A stretch of 64,000 nucleotides of DNA, taken from the NCBI GenBank assembly GCA_022842725.1, contig JALHOZ010000006.1:1-64000 (forward strand), read 5' to 3'. The stretch comes from Saprospiraceae bacterium. GTDB taxonomy: Bacteria > Bacteroidota > Bacteroidia > Chitinophagales > Saprospiraceae. Of this stretch, positions 28,499 through 38,124 are shown in pieces. Under the pieces are notes generated by a model. It worked only from the letters and a program-made list of their open reading frames with translations. It did not search any database and was not told where the DNA came from. Position 1 is the stretch's first letter; each line of letters begins with the position of its first letter. The position numbers and the translations under genes are program-made.

Positions 28499-29512
28499 AT
28501 GTCAAACAAAATTAAAGTTGCTATCAATGGTTTCGGAAGAATCGGAAGATTGGTTTACAGACAAATTTACAATATGGAAGGTATTGATGTTGTGGCTGTC
28601 AACGACCTGACCAATCCAAAAGTATTAGCCCACCTCTTAAAATATGATACGGCTCAGGGAAGATTTAACGCAAATGTTACTGCAGGGGAAGACCGACTTT
28701 TTGTAAATGATGAAGAAGTTGTGGTTTATGCCCAAAAAGATCCTGCCATGATTCCATGGGGAAATCATCAGATCGATGTGGTACTTGAATGTACGGGATT
28801 TTTTGCAGATAAAACAAAATCAGAAGCTCACCTTACAGCCGGTGCCAAAAAAGTTGTTATTTCTGCTCCGGCTACCGGGGACTTAAAAACTGTGGTATTT
28901 AATGTGAATCACAATATTCTGGATGGTTCAGAAACGGTGATCAGCTGCGCAAGTTGTACAACCAACTGTTTGGCTCCTATGGCAAAAGTACTGGAAGACA
29001 AATACGGTATTGTCACCGGATTGATGTCAACCATTCACGCATATACCAATGATCAGAACACGCAGGATGCTCCACATGCAAAAGGAGACCTCAGAAGAGC
29101 CCGCGCTGCTGCTCAAAATATAGTACCAAACAGTACAGGAGCCGCAAAAGCGATCGGCCTGGTCATTCCAAGCCTGAAAGGCAAATTGGACGGTGGTGCC
29201 CAAAGAGTACCGACACTGACAGGATCCTTGACTGAATTGGTTACCATTCTCAGCAAAAAAACATCTGTCGAAGAAGTGAATGCCGCCATGAAAGCAGCAG
29301 CCAATGAAAGTTTTGGCTACACTGAAGATGAAATCGTCAGCAGTGATGTCATTGGTATGGACTTCGGAAGTTTATTTGATGCCACACAGACACGTGTCAT
29401 CGAAAACAACGGACAACAGTTGGTAAAAACAGTGAGTTGGTACGATAACGAAATGAGTTATGTATCCCAATTAGTAAGAACATTACATTATTTTGCCACA
29501 TTAATCAAATAA
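28499..29512 (+). CDS. gap: Glyceraldehyde-3-phosphate dehydrogenase, type I
   Basis: This 337-residue glycolytic enzyme oxidises glyceraldehyde 3-phosphate to 1,3-bisphosphoglycerate with NAD. It has the NAD-binding INGFGRIGR (9-17), the active-site SCASCTTNC with catalytic Cys153, and the WYDNEMSY motif near the end. The residues VNDLT after strand 2 favour NAD over NADP. It is the first gene after a strong promoter and 8 bp before pgk, so the two consecutive glycolytic steps are co-expressed. Confidence 0.97.
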   Translation: MSNKIKVAINGFGRIGRLVYRQIYNMEGIDVVAVNDLTNPKVLAHLLKYDTAQGRFNANVTAGEDRLFVNDEEVVVYAQKDPAMIPWGNHQIDVVLECTGFFADKTKSEAHLTAGAKKVVISAPATGDLKTVVFNVNHNILDGSETVISCASCTTNCLAPMAKVLEDKYGIVTGLMSTIHAYTNDQNTQDAPHAKGDLRRARAAAQNIVPNSTGAAKAIGLVIPSLKGKLDGGAQRVPTLTGSLTELVTILSKKTSVEEVNAAMKAAANESFGYTEDEIVSSDVIGMDFGSLFDATQTRVIENNGQQLVKTVSWYDNEMSYVSQLVRTLHYFATLIK

Positions 29513-29520
29513 TCAGCACC

Positions 29521-30717
29521 ATGCTACAATTTGATCAATATTCCTTTGCCAGAAAAAAAGTTTTGATACGCGTTGATTTCAATGTGCCTCTGGATGAGCA
29601 TAAACACATCACAGACGACACGCGAATCCGGGGTGCAGAACCAACCATTCAAAAGATTCTGGACGACGGTGGCAGTGTGGTTTTGATGAGCCATTTAGGC
29701 AGACCAAAAGAAGGTCCGACAGAAAAATACAGTCTGAAACATCTTTTACCCCGATTGGCAGAAACCTTCGGAAGTGATAAGGTTTCATTTGTCGATGATT
29801 GTATCTCTGATGAAGCTTTTACACTTTCTGCTTCATTACAACCCGGGCATGTACTATTACTCGAAAACCTCAGATTTTACAAAGAAGAGGAAAAAGGTGA
29901 CCGGGCTTTCGCCGAAAAACTAAGTCACCACGGTGAGGTCTACATCAATGATGCTTTCGGTACCGCACACAGAGCACACGCATCAACAGCCGTCATAGCT
30001 GATTTTTTTACTTCAGAAAACAAAGGTTTCGGATATCTCATGAATGCCGAAATTGAAAATGCTGAATTTGTTCTGCACAAATCAAAAAAACCGGTAACTG
30101 CGATTGTTGGCGGCGCAAAAGTTTCTGATAAAATTCAGCTTTTGGAAAGGTTGGTTGACATCATGGATAATATTCTTATCGGTGGCGGTATGGCTTATAC
30201 TTTTATTGCTGCGCAGGGAGGAAAAATAGGCAACTCTTTATTTGAACCGGACTTTACTGAATTGGCATTAAAAATTTTAGCTAAAGCAGAACAAAAAAAC
30301 ACCAAAATTTATCTTCCTGCGGATTCTGTTTCAGCTGATCGTTTTGCAGCTGATGCTGAAAATCAAACCACAAAAAGTGATATGATACCGGATGGCTGGA
30401 TGGGTCTTGACATAGGTCCTGAGGCTGTTGAAACATACAAAAATGTAGTTCTGGATTCTAAAACCATTTTGTGGAACGGTCCTATGGGTGTGTTTGAATT
30501 CAAAAACTTTTCAAACGGCACTTTTAGTATCGCTGAAGCTGTGGCAAATGCTACCGACAAAGGAGCTTTTTCTCTGATTGGAGGAGGTGATAGTGTTTCT
30601 GCCATACAACAATCCGGACTATCCGAAAGGGTATCTTATATTTCTACAGGTGGCGGTGCCATGCTTGAATTTTTGGAAGGCAAAGAATTACCGGGAATCA
30701 GCGCTATCAGAAGCTAA
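29521..30717 (+). CDS. pgk: Phosphoglycerate kinase
   Basis: This 398-residue enzyme transfers phosphate from 1,3-bisphosphoglycerate to ADP. Motifs: VLIRVDFNVPLDE (about 14-26, the family signature), HLGRPKE, ENLRFYKEEEKGD, the hinge with IVGGAKVSDKI, and the C-terminal GGGDSVSA for nucleotide binding. Length is standard. The gene lies 8 bp after gap and 10 bp before a carboxyltransferase gene. Confidence 0.97.
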   Translation: MLQFDQYSFARKKVLIRVDFNVPLDEHKHITDDTRIRGAEPTIQKILDDGGSVVLMSHLGRPKEGPTEKYSLKHLLPRLAETFGSDKVSFVDDCISDEAFTLSASLQPGHVLLLENLRFYKEEEKGDRAFAEKLSHHGEVYINDAFGTAHRAHASTAVIADFFTSENKGFGYLMNAEIENAEFVLHKSKKPVTAIVGGAKVSDKIQLLERLVDIMDNILIGGGMAYTFIAAQGGKIGNSLFEPDFTELALKILAKAEQKNTKIYLPADSVSADRFAADAENQTTKSDMIPDGWMGLDIGPEAVETYKNVVLDSKTILWNGPMGVFEFKNFSNGTFSIAEAVANATDKGAFSLIGGGDSVSAIQQSGLSERVSYISTGGGAMLEFLEGKELPGISAIRS

Positions 30718-30727
30718 ATAACAATAT

Positions 30728-32362
30728 ATGAACCCAAATGAATTAGAGTTTCTGAAAAATGAAGATGCCATGAAACTTGCTGTTTTGTCCGTACAACAAA
30801 AAATGGACGAAATCATGCTTGGTGGTGGTAAAAAAAAGTTGGAAAAGCTGAAAAGTGAAGGTAAACTTCCTGCCCGGGAACGGATTGAAAAACTGATTGA
30901 TCCGGGATCTTCTTTTTTTGAAATTGGTGGTTTTGCCGGGTATGGAATGTACGAAGAACATGGAGGATGTCCCGCCGGAGGCACAGTTATGGGTCTGGGT
31001 AGAATTCATGGAAGAATATGTATGATTGTCGCCAATGACCCTACGGTCAAAGCAGGAGCATGGTTTCCCATCACAGGTAAAAAAAATCTGCGGGCACAGG
31101 AAATTGCTATGGAAAACAAAATCCCCATTATTTACCTCGTAGATAGTGCCGGTGTTTATCTTCCTATGCAGGATGAAATTTTCCCTGATAAAGAACATTT
31201 TGGCAGAATTTTTCGCAATAATGCAAAAATGTCTTCGATGGGTATACCTCAAATCGCCGCAATCATGGGAAGTTGTGTCGCCGGTGGTGCCTATTTGCCT
31301 ATCATGAGTGACGAAGCGCTGATCGTCGAAAGAACAGGATCTATATTTTTAGCCGGACCTTACCTTGTCAAAGCAGCTATCGGTGAAGATGTGGACCAGG
31401 AAACACTTGGAGGAGCTACCACTCATTGCGAAATTTCCGGTGTTACCGACTATAAAATGCCGGATGACACGACATGCCTCAATACCATACGGGATTTGGT
31501 CAGTAAAATGGGAAAACCGGACAAAGAAAATTTTGACAGAATAACCTCTGTTCCTGCGGAATATACCCCTCAACAGATGTCAGGTATTTTTCCGGAAAAT
31601 CCGGTCAAACCCTATGATACTGTCGAAATTCTCAAAGCACTTGCCGATAAAGATTCCATCATACAATACAAAGAAGATTACGGAAAAACCATCATTTGTG
31701 CATATGCCCGCATCGACGGTTGGGCTGTAGGGATTGTTGCCAATCAACGGCTGGTCGTCAAAAATGCACAAGGCGAAATGCAGTTCGGAGGAGTGATTTA
31801 TTCTGATTCGGCGGATAAAGCAGCACGTTTTATCATGAATTGCAATCAGAAAAAAATTCCGCTGGTTTTTCTGCATGATGTCACTGGTTTTATGGTGGGA
31901 AAACGTTCAGAACATGGAGGAATCATAAAAGATGGTGCCAAAATGGTAAATGCCGTTGCCAATAGTACAGTTCCAAAATTTACAGTAATTATGGGAAATT
32001 CTTATGGTGCAGGCAATTATGCTATGTGTGGAAAAGCTTATGATCCCAGATTAATTGTGGCCTGGCCAACTGCCAAAATTGCAGTAATGGGTGGAACCCA
32101 GGCGGCAAAAGTTTTAACCCAGATTCAGGTCTCCTCTCTCAAATCCAAAGGTGAAGCGCCGGACCCGGCAGCAGAAAATAAGTTGTTTGAAAATATAAAA
32201 GCAAAATACGATATTCAAACGACCCCTTATTACGCTGCAGCAAGATTGTGGGTAGACGCTATCATTGACCCCAGAAAAACACGGGATTTTATATCTACCG
32301 GCATCGAAATGGCAAATTTCGCTCCGGTTGAAAAATTTAATCCGGGTGTTATACAGACTTAA
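30728..32362 (+). CDS. Acyl-CoA carboxylase carboxyltransferase (beta) subunit, methylcrotonyl-CoA carboxylase-like
   Basis: This 544-residue protein has two crotonase-like halves. The N-terminal half includes GGCPAGGTVMGLGRI and VDSAGVYLPMQDE...DKEHFGRIF. The C-terminal half includes FLHDVTGFMVGKRSE and GNSYGAGNYAMCGKAYDPR. This fits the beta subunit that moves carboxyl from biotin to an acyl-CoA. The DSAGVYLPMQDE/KEHFGRIFRNNAKMS pattern resembles methylcrotonyl-CoA and geranyl-CoA carboxylases more than propionyl-CoA carboxylase. No biotin carboxylase or biotin carrier gene is adjacent, so partner subunits must be elsewhere. It is 10 bp after pgk and 18 bp before a glycosyltransferase gene, so likely in one transcript. 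Confidence 0.92.
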   Translation: MNPNELEFLKNEDAMKLAVLSVQQKMDEIMLGGGKKKLEKLKSEGKLPARERIEKLIDPGSSFFEIGGFAGYGMYEEHGGCPAGGTVMGLGRIHGRICMIVANDPTVKAGAWFPITGKKNLRAQEIAMENKIPIIYLVDSAGVYLPMQDEIFPDKEHFGRIFRNNAKMSSMGIPQIAAIMGSCVAGGAYLPIMSDEALIVERTGSIFLAGPYLVKAAIGEDVDQETLGGATTHCEISGVTDYKMPDDTTCLNTIRDLVSKMGKPDKENFDRITSVPAEYTPQQMSGIFPENPVKPYDTVEILKALADKDSIIQYKEDYGKTIICAYARIDGWAVGIVANQRLVVKNAQGEMQFGGVIYSDSADKAARFIMNCNQKKIPLVFLHDVTGFMVGKRSEHGGIIKDGAKMVNAVANSTVPKFTVIMGNSYGAGNYAMCGKAYDPRLIVAWPTAKIAVMGGTQAAKVLTQIQVSSLKSKGEAPDPAAENKLFENIKAKYDIQTTPYYAAARLWVDAIIDPRKTRDFISTGIEMANFAPVEKFNPGVIQT

Positions 32363-32380
32363 TCAAAAGAAATTAATGTT

Positions 32381-33499
32381 ATGAAAATTTGTATCGTCGG
32401 ACCTGCATTTCCACTACGGGGAGGTATTGCAGCCTTTGACGAAAGATTATGTCTCGCTTTGTTGGAAAATAATCATGAAACCTACATTATTTCTTATTCT
32501 TTGCAATACCCTGCCCTGCTTTTTCCCGGTAAAACCCAATACGATTCGGAAGGTAAAGCACCAGCCAATATTAAAATATTCACTATACTGAACTCAATCA
32601 ATCCCTTCTCCTGGTATAAAACAGCTTCTTTTATCAATAAAAACAAACCGGATCTGGTAATATTCAGGTTCTGGATTCCTTTTATGGGACCGGCCTTGGG
32701 TTCAATTTTGCGGCTTTTACAAAAAGATATAAAATTTCTTGCCCTTGTAGACAATCTCATACCACATGAGCACAGGCCGGGAGACAGGACACTCACTAAA
32801 TATTTTATGAGAGGTATCTCAAAGTATATTGTAATGAGTGAAGAGGTTGAAAAAGACGTTTTACAACTTAAGCCGGAAGCAAAAACCAAATTGTTACGAC
32901 ATCCTATTTACGATCATTATGGTTTAAAAACAGATAAGGCATCATCAAAAAGATCTTTAGGCATTCCCGAAAATAAAAAAGTGATTCTGTTTTTTGGATT
33001 AATCCGAAAATACAAAGGACTGGATCTGCTTATAGAAGCTTTTTCCATGGTGCGACATCGGGAAGATATCATACTCCTGGTCGCCGGCGAATTTTATGAA
33101 GATAAAAATTATTATTTTGAGTTGGCACAACAGTTGCACATCAGCGATCAAATCATTTGGCACGATCATTTTATTCCCAATGATGAGGTAAAACTATATT
33201 TTTCAGCCGCCGATGTGTTGGGGCTTCCATACAGAACAGCTACCCAAAGTGGTGTCACTCAGGTCGCGTTTCACTTTGAGATTCCGGTCATCATCACCAA
33301 TGTGGGCGGGTTGGCCGAAATTATCCTTCATGAAGTGAATGGCCTTGTTGCCGAACCTGAACCAACTTCCATAAAAACACAAATCGAGACATTTTTTGAA
33401 AATAATCTTTCAGAAAAGTTAAGTAAAGGGATGCAAACCGAAAAAAAGAAATATCAATGGGACTTTTTTGCTCAACAATTGGTTGATTTTACAAATTAA
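32381..33499 (+). CDS. Glycosyltransferase, GT4-like
   Basis: This 372-residue GT-B fold protein has an N-terminal acceptor domain opening MKICIVGPAFPLRGGIAAFDE. The C-terminal nucleotide-sugar domain has ILFFGLIRKYKGLDLLIEA (about 196-215), HDHFIPNDEVKLYFSAADVL and PVIITNVGGLAEII. It would add a sugar to a lipid or polysaccharide acceptor at the inner face of the membrane. The usual E-x7-E motif is replaced: the equivalent stretch reads TQSGVTQVAFHFEIPVI, with Gln at the first position. Donor and acceptor are unknown. It is the last gene of the gap cluster. Confidence 0.85.
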   Translation: MKICIVGPAFPLRGGIAAFDERLCLALLENNHETYIISYSLQYPALLFPGKTQYDSEGKAPANIKIFTILNSINPFSWYKTASFINKNKPDLVIFRFWIPFMGPALGSILRLLQKDIKFLALVDNLIPHEHRPGDRTLTKYFMRGISKYIVMSEEVEKDVLQLKPEAKTKLLRHPIYDHYGLKTDKASSKRSLGIPENKKVILFFGLIRKYKGLDLLIEAFSMVRHREDIILLVAGEFYEDKNYYFELAQQLHISDQIIWHDHFIPNDEVKLYFSAADVLGLPYRTATQSGVTQVAFHFEIPVIITNVGGLAEIILHEVNGLVAEPEPTSIKTQIETFFENNLSEKLSKGMQTEKKKYQWDFFAQQLVDFTN

Positions 33500-33595
33500 T
33501 GGTAAAAAAGCATTTTTAAAATCCTGACCTTTTGCATTTCAACGACATTCTTCATCTTTGAAATGCTCATATGTTTATGATTTAAGTAATTGTGT

Positions 33596-33603
33596 TATCT
33601 TTG
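33596..33603 (+). promoter_or_regulatory. Possible -7 promoter element of the T9SS surface protein gene
   Basis: TATCTTTG matches TAnnTTTG and lies 30 bp before the ATG at 33634. A good TTG at the right distance is not seen. Confidence 0.4.
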
Positions 33604-33633
33604 ACAAATTTTTATAAATTCAGAAAATACCAA

Positions 33634-36006
33634 ATGCGAACAAACATCCTTTTACTTTTCAGCTTTATTTTTTTGACGTTGTCCCTTTCAGCACAAAAAA
33701 AGTCTTTTAATACAACCTTGCTTTCAAGTGTTAGTTTCGGTTCTGAAAACTCCAGTGGAAATTGGGGATATGAAGATAAAGAAAAAGATATAAAATACGC
33801 TCTCATAGGCACAGCCGGTAGTACCAGAATATTTTCTTTGGAAGACCCGACCAATCCTATTCAGAGATACTCAGCACCCGGGGCTCAATCTATATGGAGA
33901 GAAATGAGAGCCTACAATAAACATGTTTATGTTGCAACAGACCAGGGAGCAGATGGAATGGTCATCATTGATATGACAAAAGCCCCTGATACCATAAGTC
34001 ACATATTTTTTCAACCACAATTGACTGTAGGAACCACGACAAAAAATCTGGAAAGATGTCATAATATTTTTATTGACGAAAAAGGATATTGTTATTTATC
34101 AGGATGCAACATCAGCAACAGAGGTGTCCTCATTTTTGATCTTAATCAAAACCCCAAATCTCCGGTCTATATTGGTAGTATAGATCAAAATTATTCCCAT
34201 GATGTTTTTGTCAGAGGTGATACATTATTTGACTCACAAATAATTGACGGACGTCTTGCTATATTTAATCTTAATGACCGAACAAATCCGGCATTGATGG
34301 TAACTCAAACCACTTCGCGGTCTTTTACCCATAATGCGTGGCCTTCAGATGATAATAAATATGTATTTACAACAGATGAAAGACCAAATGCTTTTGTGGA
34401 TGCTTATGATATTTCTGACTTAACCAATATTAAATTATTAGACAAGTACAGGGTTCTTCAAACCGAAGGCAGTGGAGTGATCCCTCATAATGCATATTAT
34501 CTAAATGGTTATTTAGTTGTAAGTTGGTATACCGATGGTATACGTATATTGGATGTACACAAACCAGACAATATGGTAGAGGTTGGTTATTATGATTCAT
34601 GGGAAGACCCTACAATTTGTCACTCAGGTTTTAACGGTTGTTGGGGTGTTTTTCCTTTTACAGACAATAACCATGTATACGCAAGTGATATAAATAACGG
34701 GTTGTTTATTATAGACGTTGACTACAAAAGAGCAGCTTACCTGGAAGGTCGCGTTACAGACCAATTTGGTAACGCCATCGAAGGTGTTCGGGTTGAAATA
34801 CAATCCGAGCAAATCAACAGAAAGTTTTCGAATGCTGCAGGCGAATACAAAACCGGTCACGCGTTTTATGGCGACTTTGAAGTAATTGCCTCACATCCTG
34901 ACTTTCCTTCAACATCAGCTACTCTATCGTTTAACGCAGGAGAAGTAACAGAATGGAATGTGGTATTACAAAAACCAAGACTTGTTAATCTGGATTTTTC
35001 TCTCAAAACTTCTAATGGCGATCCTATACCCGGAATGGTTGAATTGAGAACTTCAAGATCCGCAAATAATTTTAGTATTGATGAAAGCGGAGTTTCTTCA
35101 AAAGAAATTCTGAATAATACGTATGATATTATCGCTACTTCATGGGGTTACCTTACTTCAGTGATTCCGGATGTAAACGTAAACGGAGACACATCAATAC
35201 AAATAACCCTTGAAAAAGGGTATCAAGAAACATTTGAAACCAACAATGAATGGGAAATCGTTTCTTCATCCGCAAATATGTCCGGAAAATGGGAAAGAGC
35301 TATACCCAGAGGAACGTATTATATTAACAACGTAACTGCCAATCCGGAACATGATGATGAGACCGATTTTGGAGGATATGCTTTTGTCACTCAAAACGGA
35401 CTTCCTGGAGCAGCGTGTGCTGATGTGGATAACGGAACGACAACATTGATCTCTCCGAATATTGACCTAACAGACTTTGTTAATCCAAAAATCAGTTTTT
35501 CTTATTGGTTTTTTATAAACGGAGGTTCTGCACCATTTAATGATACATTGAGAATTTATCTTACAAACGGAGAGACTGAGGTGGAAATCCTCAAAGAAGG
35601 TTCTGCAACTACCGAATGGCAAAAGATTGAAAATATAGAATTATCATCTCTTATTGTTCCGACAGATGACATGAGAATTATCGTTGAGGTAAGTGATCTT
35701 GATCCCAGTGGACACATCGTTGAAGCAGGATTCGATAATCTGTTGATTTCAAACGGAACATCATCTGTTGATCAGATTACATCTGCCGGAAAGTTACACG
35801 TCATTCCGAACCCATCTTCAGATATGATATATATATCAGGTCCTGAACAGGAACTTTCAGAAATTTTTATTTACAACATGACAGGTCAAAGAGTTGGTTT
35901 TAAAACCCTAAGTCAAAACATGTTAGATATCTCCGGGCTATCCAATGGTATGTACTTTATCAAATCAGGAAATCTGAATGGTAAGTTTTTAAAAGTTTCT
36001 GAATAG
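33634..36006 (+). CDS. Choice-of-anchor B family surface protein with T9SS type A sorting domain
   Basis: This 790-residue secreted protein has a signal peptide (MRTNILLLFSFIFLTLSLSA). An LVIVD/choice-of-anchor B beta-propeller follows at about 25-365 (YVATDQGADGMVIIDM, SHDVFVRGDTLFDSQI, VSWYTDGIRILDVH). Then come two carboxypeptidase-regulatory-like sandwiches (about 368-440 and 445-525), a MAM/jelly-roll-like domain (about 530-710, ending AGFDNLLIS) and a T9SS tail (about 720-790, HVIPNPSSDMIYIS ... GMYFIKSGN ... LKVSE). An in-frame start 42 bp earlier would spoil the signal peptide, so ATG 33634 is chosen. It is exported by the T9SS and held at the cell surface. Its ligand is unknown. Confidence 0.88.
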   Translation: MRTNILLLFSFIFLTLSLSAQKKSFNTTLLSSVSFGSENSSGNWGYEDKEKDIKYALIGTAGSTRIFSLEDPTNPIQRYSAPGAQSIWREMRAYNKHVYVATDQGADGMVIIDMTKAPDTISHIFFQPQLTVGTTTKNLERCHNIFIDEKGYCYLSGCNISNRGVLIFDLNQNPKSPVYIGSIDQNYSHDVFVRGDTLFDSQIIDGRLAIFNLNDRTNPALMVTQTTSRSFTHNAWPSDDNKYVFTTDERPNAFVDAYDISDLTNIKLLDKYRVLQTEGSGVIPHNAYYLNGYLVVSWYTDGIRILDVHKPDNMVEVGYYDSWEDPTICHSGFNGCWGVFPFTDNNHVYASDINNGLFIIDVDYKRAAYLEGRVTDQFGNAIEGVRVEIQSEQINRKFSNAAGEYKTGHAFYGDFEVIASHPDFPSTSATLSFNAGEVTEWNVVLQKPRLVNLDFSLKTSNGDPIPGMVELRTSRSANNFSIDESGVSSKEILNNTYDIIATSWGYLTSVIPDVNVNGDTSIQITLEKGYQETFETNNEWEIVSSSANMSGKWERAIPRGTYYINNVTANPEHDDETDFGGYAFVTQNGLPGAACADVDNGTTTLISPNIDLTDFVNPKISFSYWFFINGGSAPFNDTLRIYLTNGETEVEILKEGSATTEWQKIENIELSSLIVPTDDMRIIVEVSDLDPSGHIVEAGFDNLLISNGTSSVDQITSAGKLHVIPNPSSDMIYISGPEQELSEIFIYNMTGQRVGFKTLSQNMLDISGLSNGMYFIKSGNLNGKFLKVSE

Positions 36007-36102
36007 TCCTTTATACATAGGTATTTATCAAGCGATTTATTTGTTTAGTCTATAAAATTATAGTTTTATTTTTAAACGGATTATTTTTGTAAAAAATTTA
36101 AA

Positions 36103-36687
36103 ATGGACAATCAAACATCTCACGCTGATACTATCATCCGTAATCACATGTTGTGGTCTATGGGTGCAGGATTTATTCCGGTACCCATAGCAGATTTTTT
36201 TGCAGTCAGTGCCGTACAATTGGATATGATCAGACAATTGTGTAAAGTGTACAACATCGATTTCCAACAAACCCAGGGTAAAGCAGTGATTACGGCTATG
36301 ACCGGCTCAAGCCTTGCACGAATGGGAGCCCGGGTTGTAAAACTAATTCCCGGTGTAGGTTCGGTATTGGGTGGTGTTACATTAGCTGTTTTATCAGGAG
36401 CTTCAACCTATGCATTAGGTGAAGTTTTCAAAAAACATTTTGAAACAGGAGGTACTTTTTTGGATTTTGATGTGGAAAGGCTTAAGAAGTTTTACAATGA
36501 AAAATTTGAAAAAGGAAAACAAGTAGCAGAAGAGTTGCGAAAAAATCAGGAAAAAACAGAAACCTCTGCTGATCAAAGCGATGTCATCACACAATTACAA
36601 CAATTGGCGAAATTAAAAGAGGATGGCATTTTAACAGAAGAAGAATTTTTGGAATTGAAGAAAAAAATCATTCCTTCCATGGTATAA
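36103..36687 (+). CDS. DUF697-type membrane protein with C-terminal SHOCT domain
   Basis: This is a 194-residue protein. The N-terminal two-thirds has two hydrophobic hairpin segments (WSMGAGFIPVPIADFFAVSA and GVGSVLGGVTLAVLSGASTY), typical of DUF697/YcjF-like proteins. After a charged stretch (about 125-155) the last 30 or so residues (QLQQLAKLKEDGILTEEEFL) form a SHOCT short C-terminal domain, usually an oligomerisation element. No enzymatic motif is present. The gene stands alone between an upstream T9SS protein gene and a convergent protease gene. Confidence 0.78.
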   Translation: MDNQTSHADTIIRNHMLWSMGAGFIPVPIADFFAVSAVQLDMIRQLCKVYNIDFQQTQGKAVITAMTGSSLARMGARVVKLIPGVGSVLGGVTLAVLSGASTYALGEVFKKHFETGGTFLDFDVERLKKFYNEKFEKGKQVAEELRKNQEKTETSADQSDVITQLQQLAKLKEDGILTEEEFLELKKKIIPSMV

Positions 36688-36699
36688 ACGGGTCTTTAA

Positions 36700-36750
36700 G
36701 ATAAAAATCGGTCATCCTTGTTATATCGATAAGAATGGCTGATTTTTATC
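36700..36750. terminator. Imperfect inverted repeat between convergent genes
   Basis: The arms GATAAAAATCGGTCAT and ATGGCTGATTTTTATC pair with few mismatches, 13 bp after the DUF697 gene and 29 bp from the end of the convergent protease gene. It is probably a bidirectional terminator. It has only a weak U run. Confidence 0.6.
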
Positions 36751-36778
36751 TTGATTAAACCTGAATCCATGCCTGCTT

Positions 36779-38056
36779 TCAGGAATCGTACAAATCCCGA
36801 AGTTTAATTTTTGTACTAATTTTTTTATTTTTTCTTTGGACTTCCATTTTGACCACTTTATTTTCGTTAGTCAACATTCGGTGAATGGTGTCCAGTGTAT
36901 AATATCTGGTCGGCCATAACCCAACTTTTTTGATAATATCCCCAGACATCAACCCCGCTTCATGAGCAGGAGAGCATTCCAGTACATGATGGATATAATA
37001 CTGATTTAACTTGGGGCCAAATGCATAAATTATCAATCCGCTTTTATCGTATCTGAATTTTATTTTCTTTTTGCTGTTTCTTTTAAACAAAAGTTTGTTT
37101 TCAGGAAAATGAAAAACCAAATGAAATTGGTCCAGAATAAAATTGCCTATGATGCCATCCCTGATTATGGTTTCTTCTACCTGGTAAATACTGTCGAGAG
37201 CCTGAAAACTGGAAACCACGTTTTCAAAAGTGTCCTTCCCTATAACAAATTGTGATATTTTGCCCGAATACCCCAGCACATCACCCCCCAAACCCCTGCC
37301 TAAAACACCTTTAATCATATGTTTCGGAAATAAGTGTAATGAATCAGTTTCGGTGTGAACAAGCAGAGAAAGTGACGCGCCGGTGTCTAAAAGAAATAGC
37401 AATTCCTTTGATTCCTCACCTTTAACATTTACAAAACTATTGAGATATGGTTTATTGGAATGAATAATCATCGGAAGGGACTGGTACTTATCCCATTTTT
37501 TTATATTTTTTTGTGGAGTATACAAAAATAATACTGACTTTTTAAAATTGATTTCTACGATAAAATTTTTTAAAAATTCACTACCCAAAATACCATCGAT
37601 TTTAATACCCGTGATGGAACCAAGATCCATTACATCTTCATTGAGTATAATAAAATCATGATTTGTCTTTCCCCCTTCCATAAATTGAAAAGGAATTCCT
37701 CTGACTACCCATGCCAAAATCTCTCTGGAAACATCAGATCCTACGACTTTTATTTCTTTATCCAATGGAATTTGGAGTATATCTGCAAAAGTACGATCCA
37801 AAATAATGGTATGTTCGGCGCCGGTATCCACGATAAACTTCATGGGAAAAATGTAATTCACCAAAACATCCACAATGATAAAACCCTGGACATATTGGAA
37901 AGGAATGGCAATGTTATGATTATCTCCCAGAATATCTGATGTCTTGGTTTGTCCTGACACCTTATATGGTAAAAAAGACCATATAAATATGAGGACGTAC
38001 AAGAAGAAATGGGTATTGAAATACAACATACCTGTTATTTCCGGGAATGATGTCAT
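36779..38056 (-). CDS. Secreted retropepsin-like aspartic protease with two DTGA motifs and a PDZ-like domain
   Basis: This 425-residue protein has an N-terminal hydrophobic signal/anchor (about 10-30). A first retropepsin-like domain follows with FIVDTGAEHTIILD (about 75-88), then a second with FLLDTGASLSLLVH (about 222-235). A PDZ-like C-terminal domain spans about 345-415 (ECSPAHEAGLMSGDIIKKVG). Retropepsins usually act as dimers, each giving one DTG aspartate. Two DTGA motifs in one chain suggest a pepsin-like, single-chain active site. Substrate unknown. A shorter start at M10 (MLYFNTHFF) would give a cleaner signal peptide. It is divergent from the permease gene at 38125. Confidence 0.83.
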   Translation of the reverse strand: MTSFPEITGMLYFNTHFFLYVLIFIWSFLPYKVSGQTKTSDILGDNHNIAIPFQYVQGFIIVDVLVNYIFPMKFIVDTGAEHTIILDRTFADILQIPLDKEIKVVGSDVSREILAWVVRGIPFQFMEGGKTNHDFIILNEDVMDLGSITGIKIDGILGSEFLKNFIVEINFKKSVLFLYTPQKNIKKWDKYQSLPMIIHSNKPYLNSFVNVKGEESKELLFLLDTGASLSLLVHTETDSLHLFPKHMIKGVLGRGLGGDVLGYSGKISQFVIGKDTFENVVSSFQALDSIYQVEETIIRDGIIGNFILDQFHLVFHFPENKLLFKRNSKKKIKFRYDKSGLIIYAFGPKLNQYYIHHVLECSPAHEAGLMSGDIIKKVGLWPTRYYTLDTIHRMLTNENKVVKMEVQRKNKKISTKIKLRDLYDS

Positions 38057-38124
38057 AACGAAATAGTTGAGAAGAAAGTTTCTGTATCAAACTATTTTAT
38101 TAATATTGAGCTCTAAAATGATTT

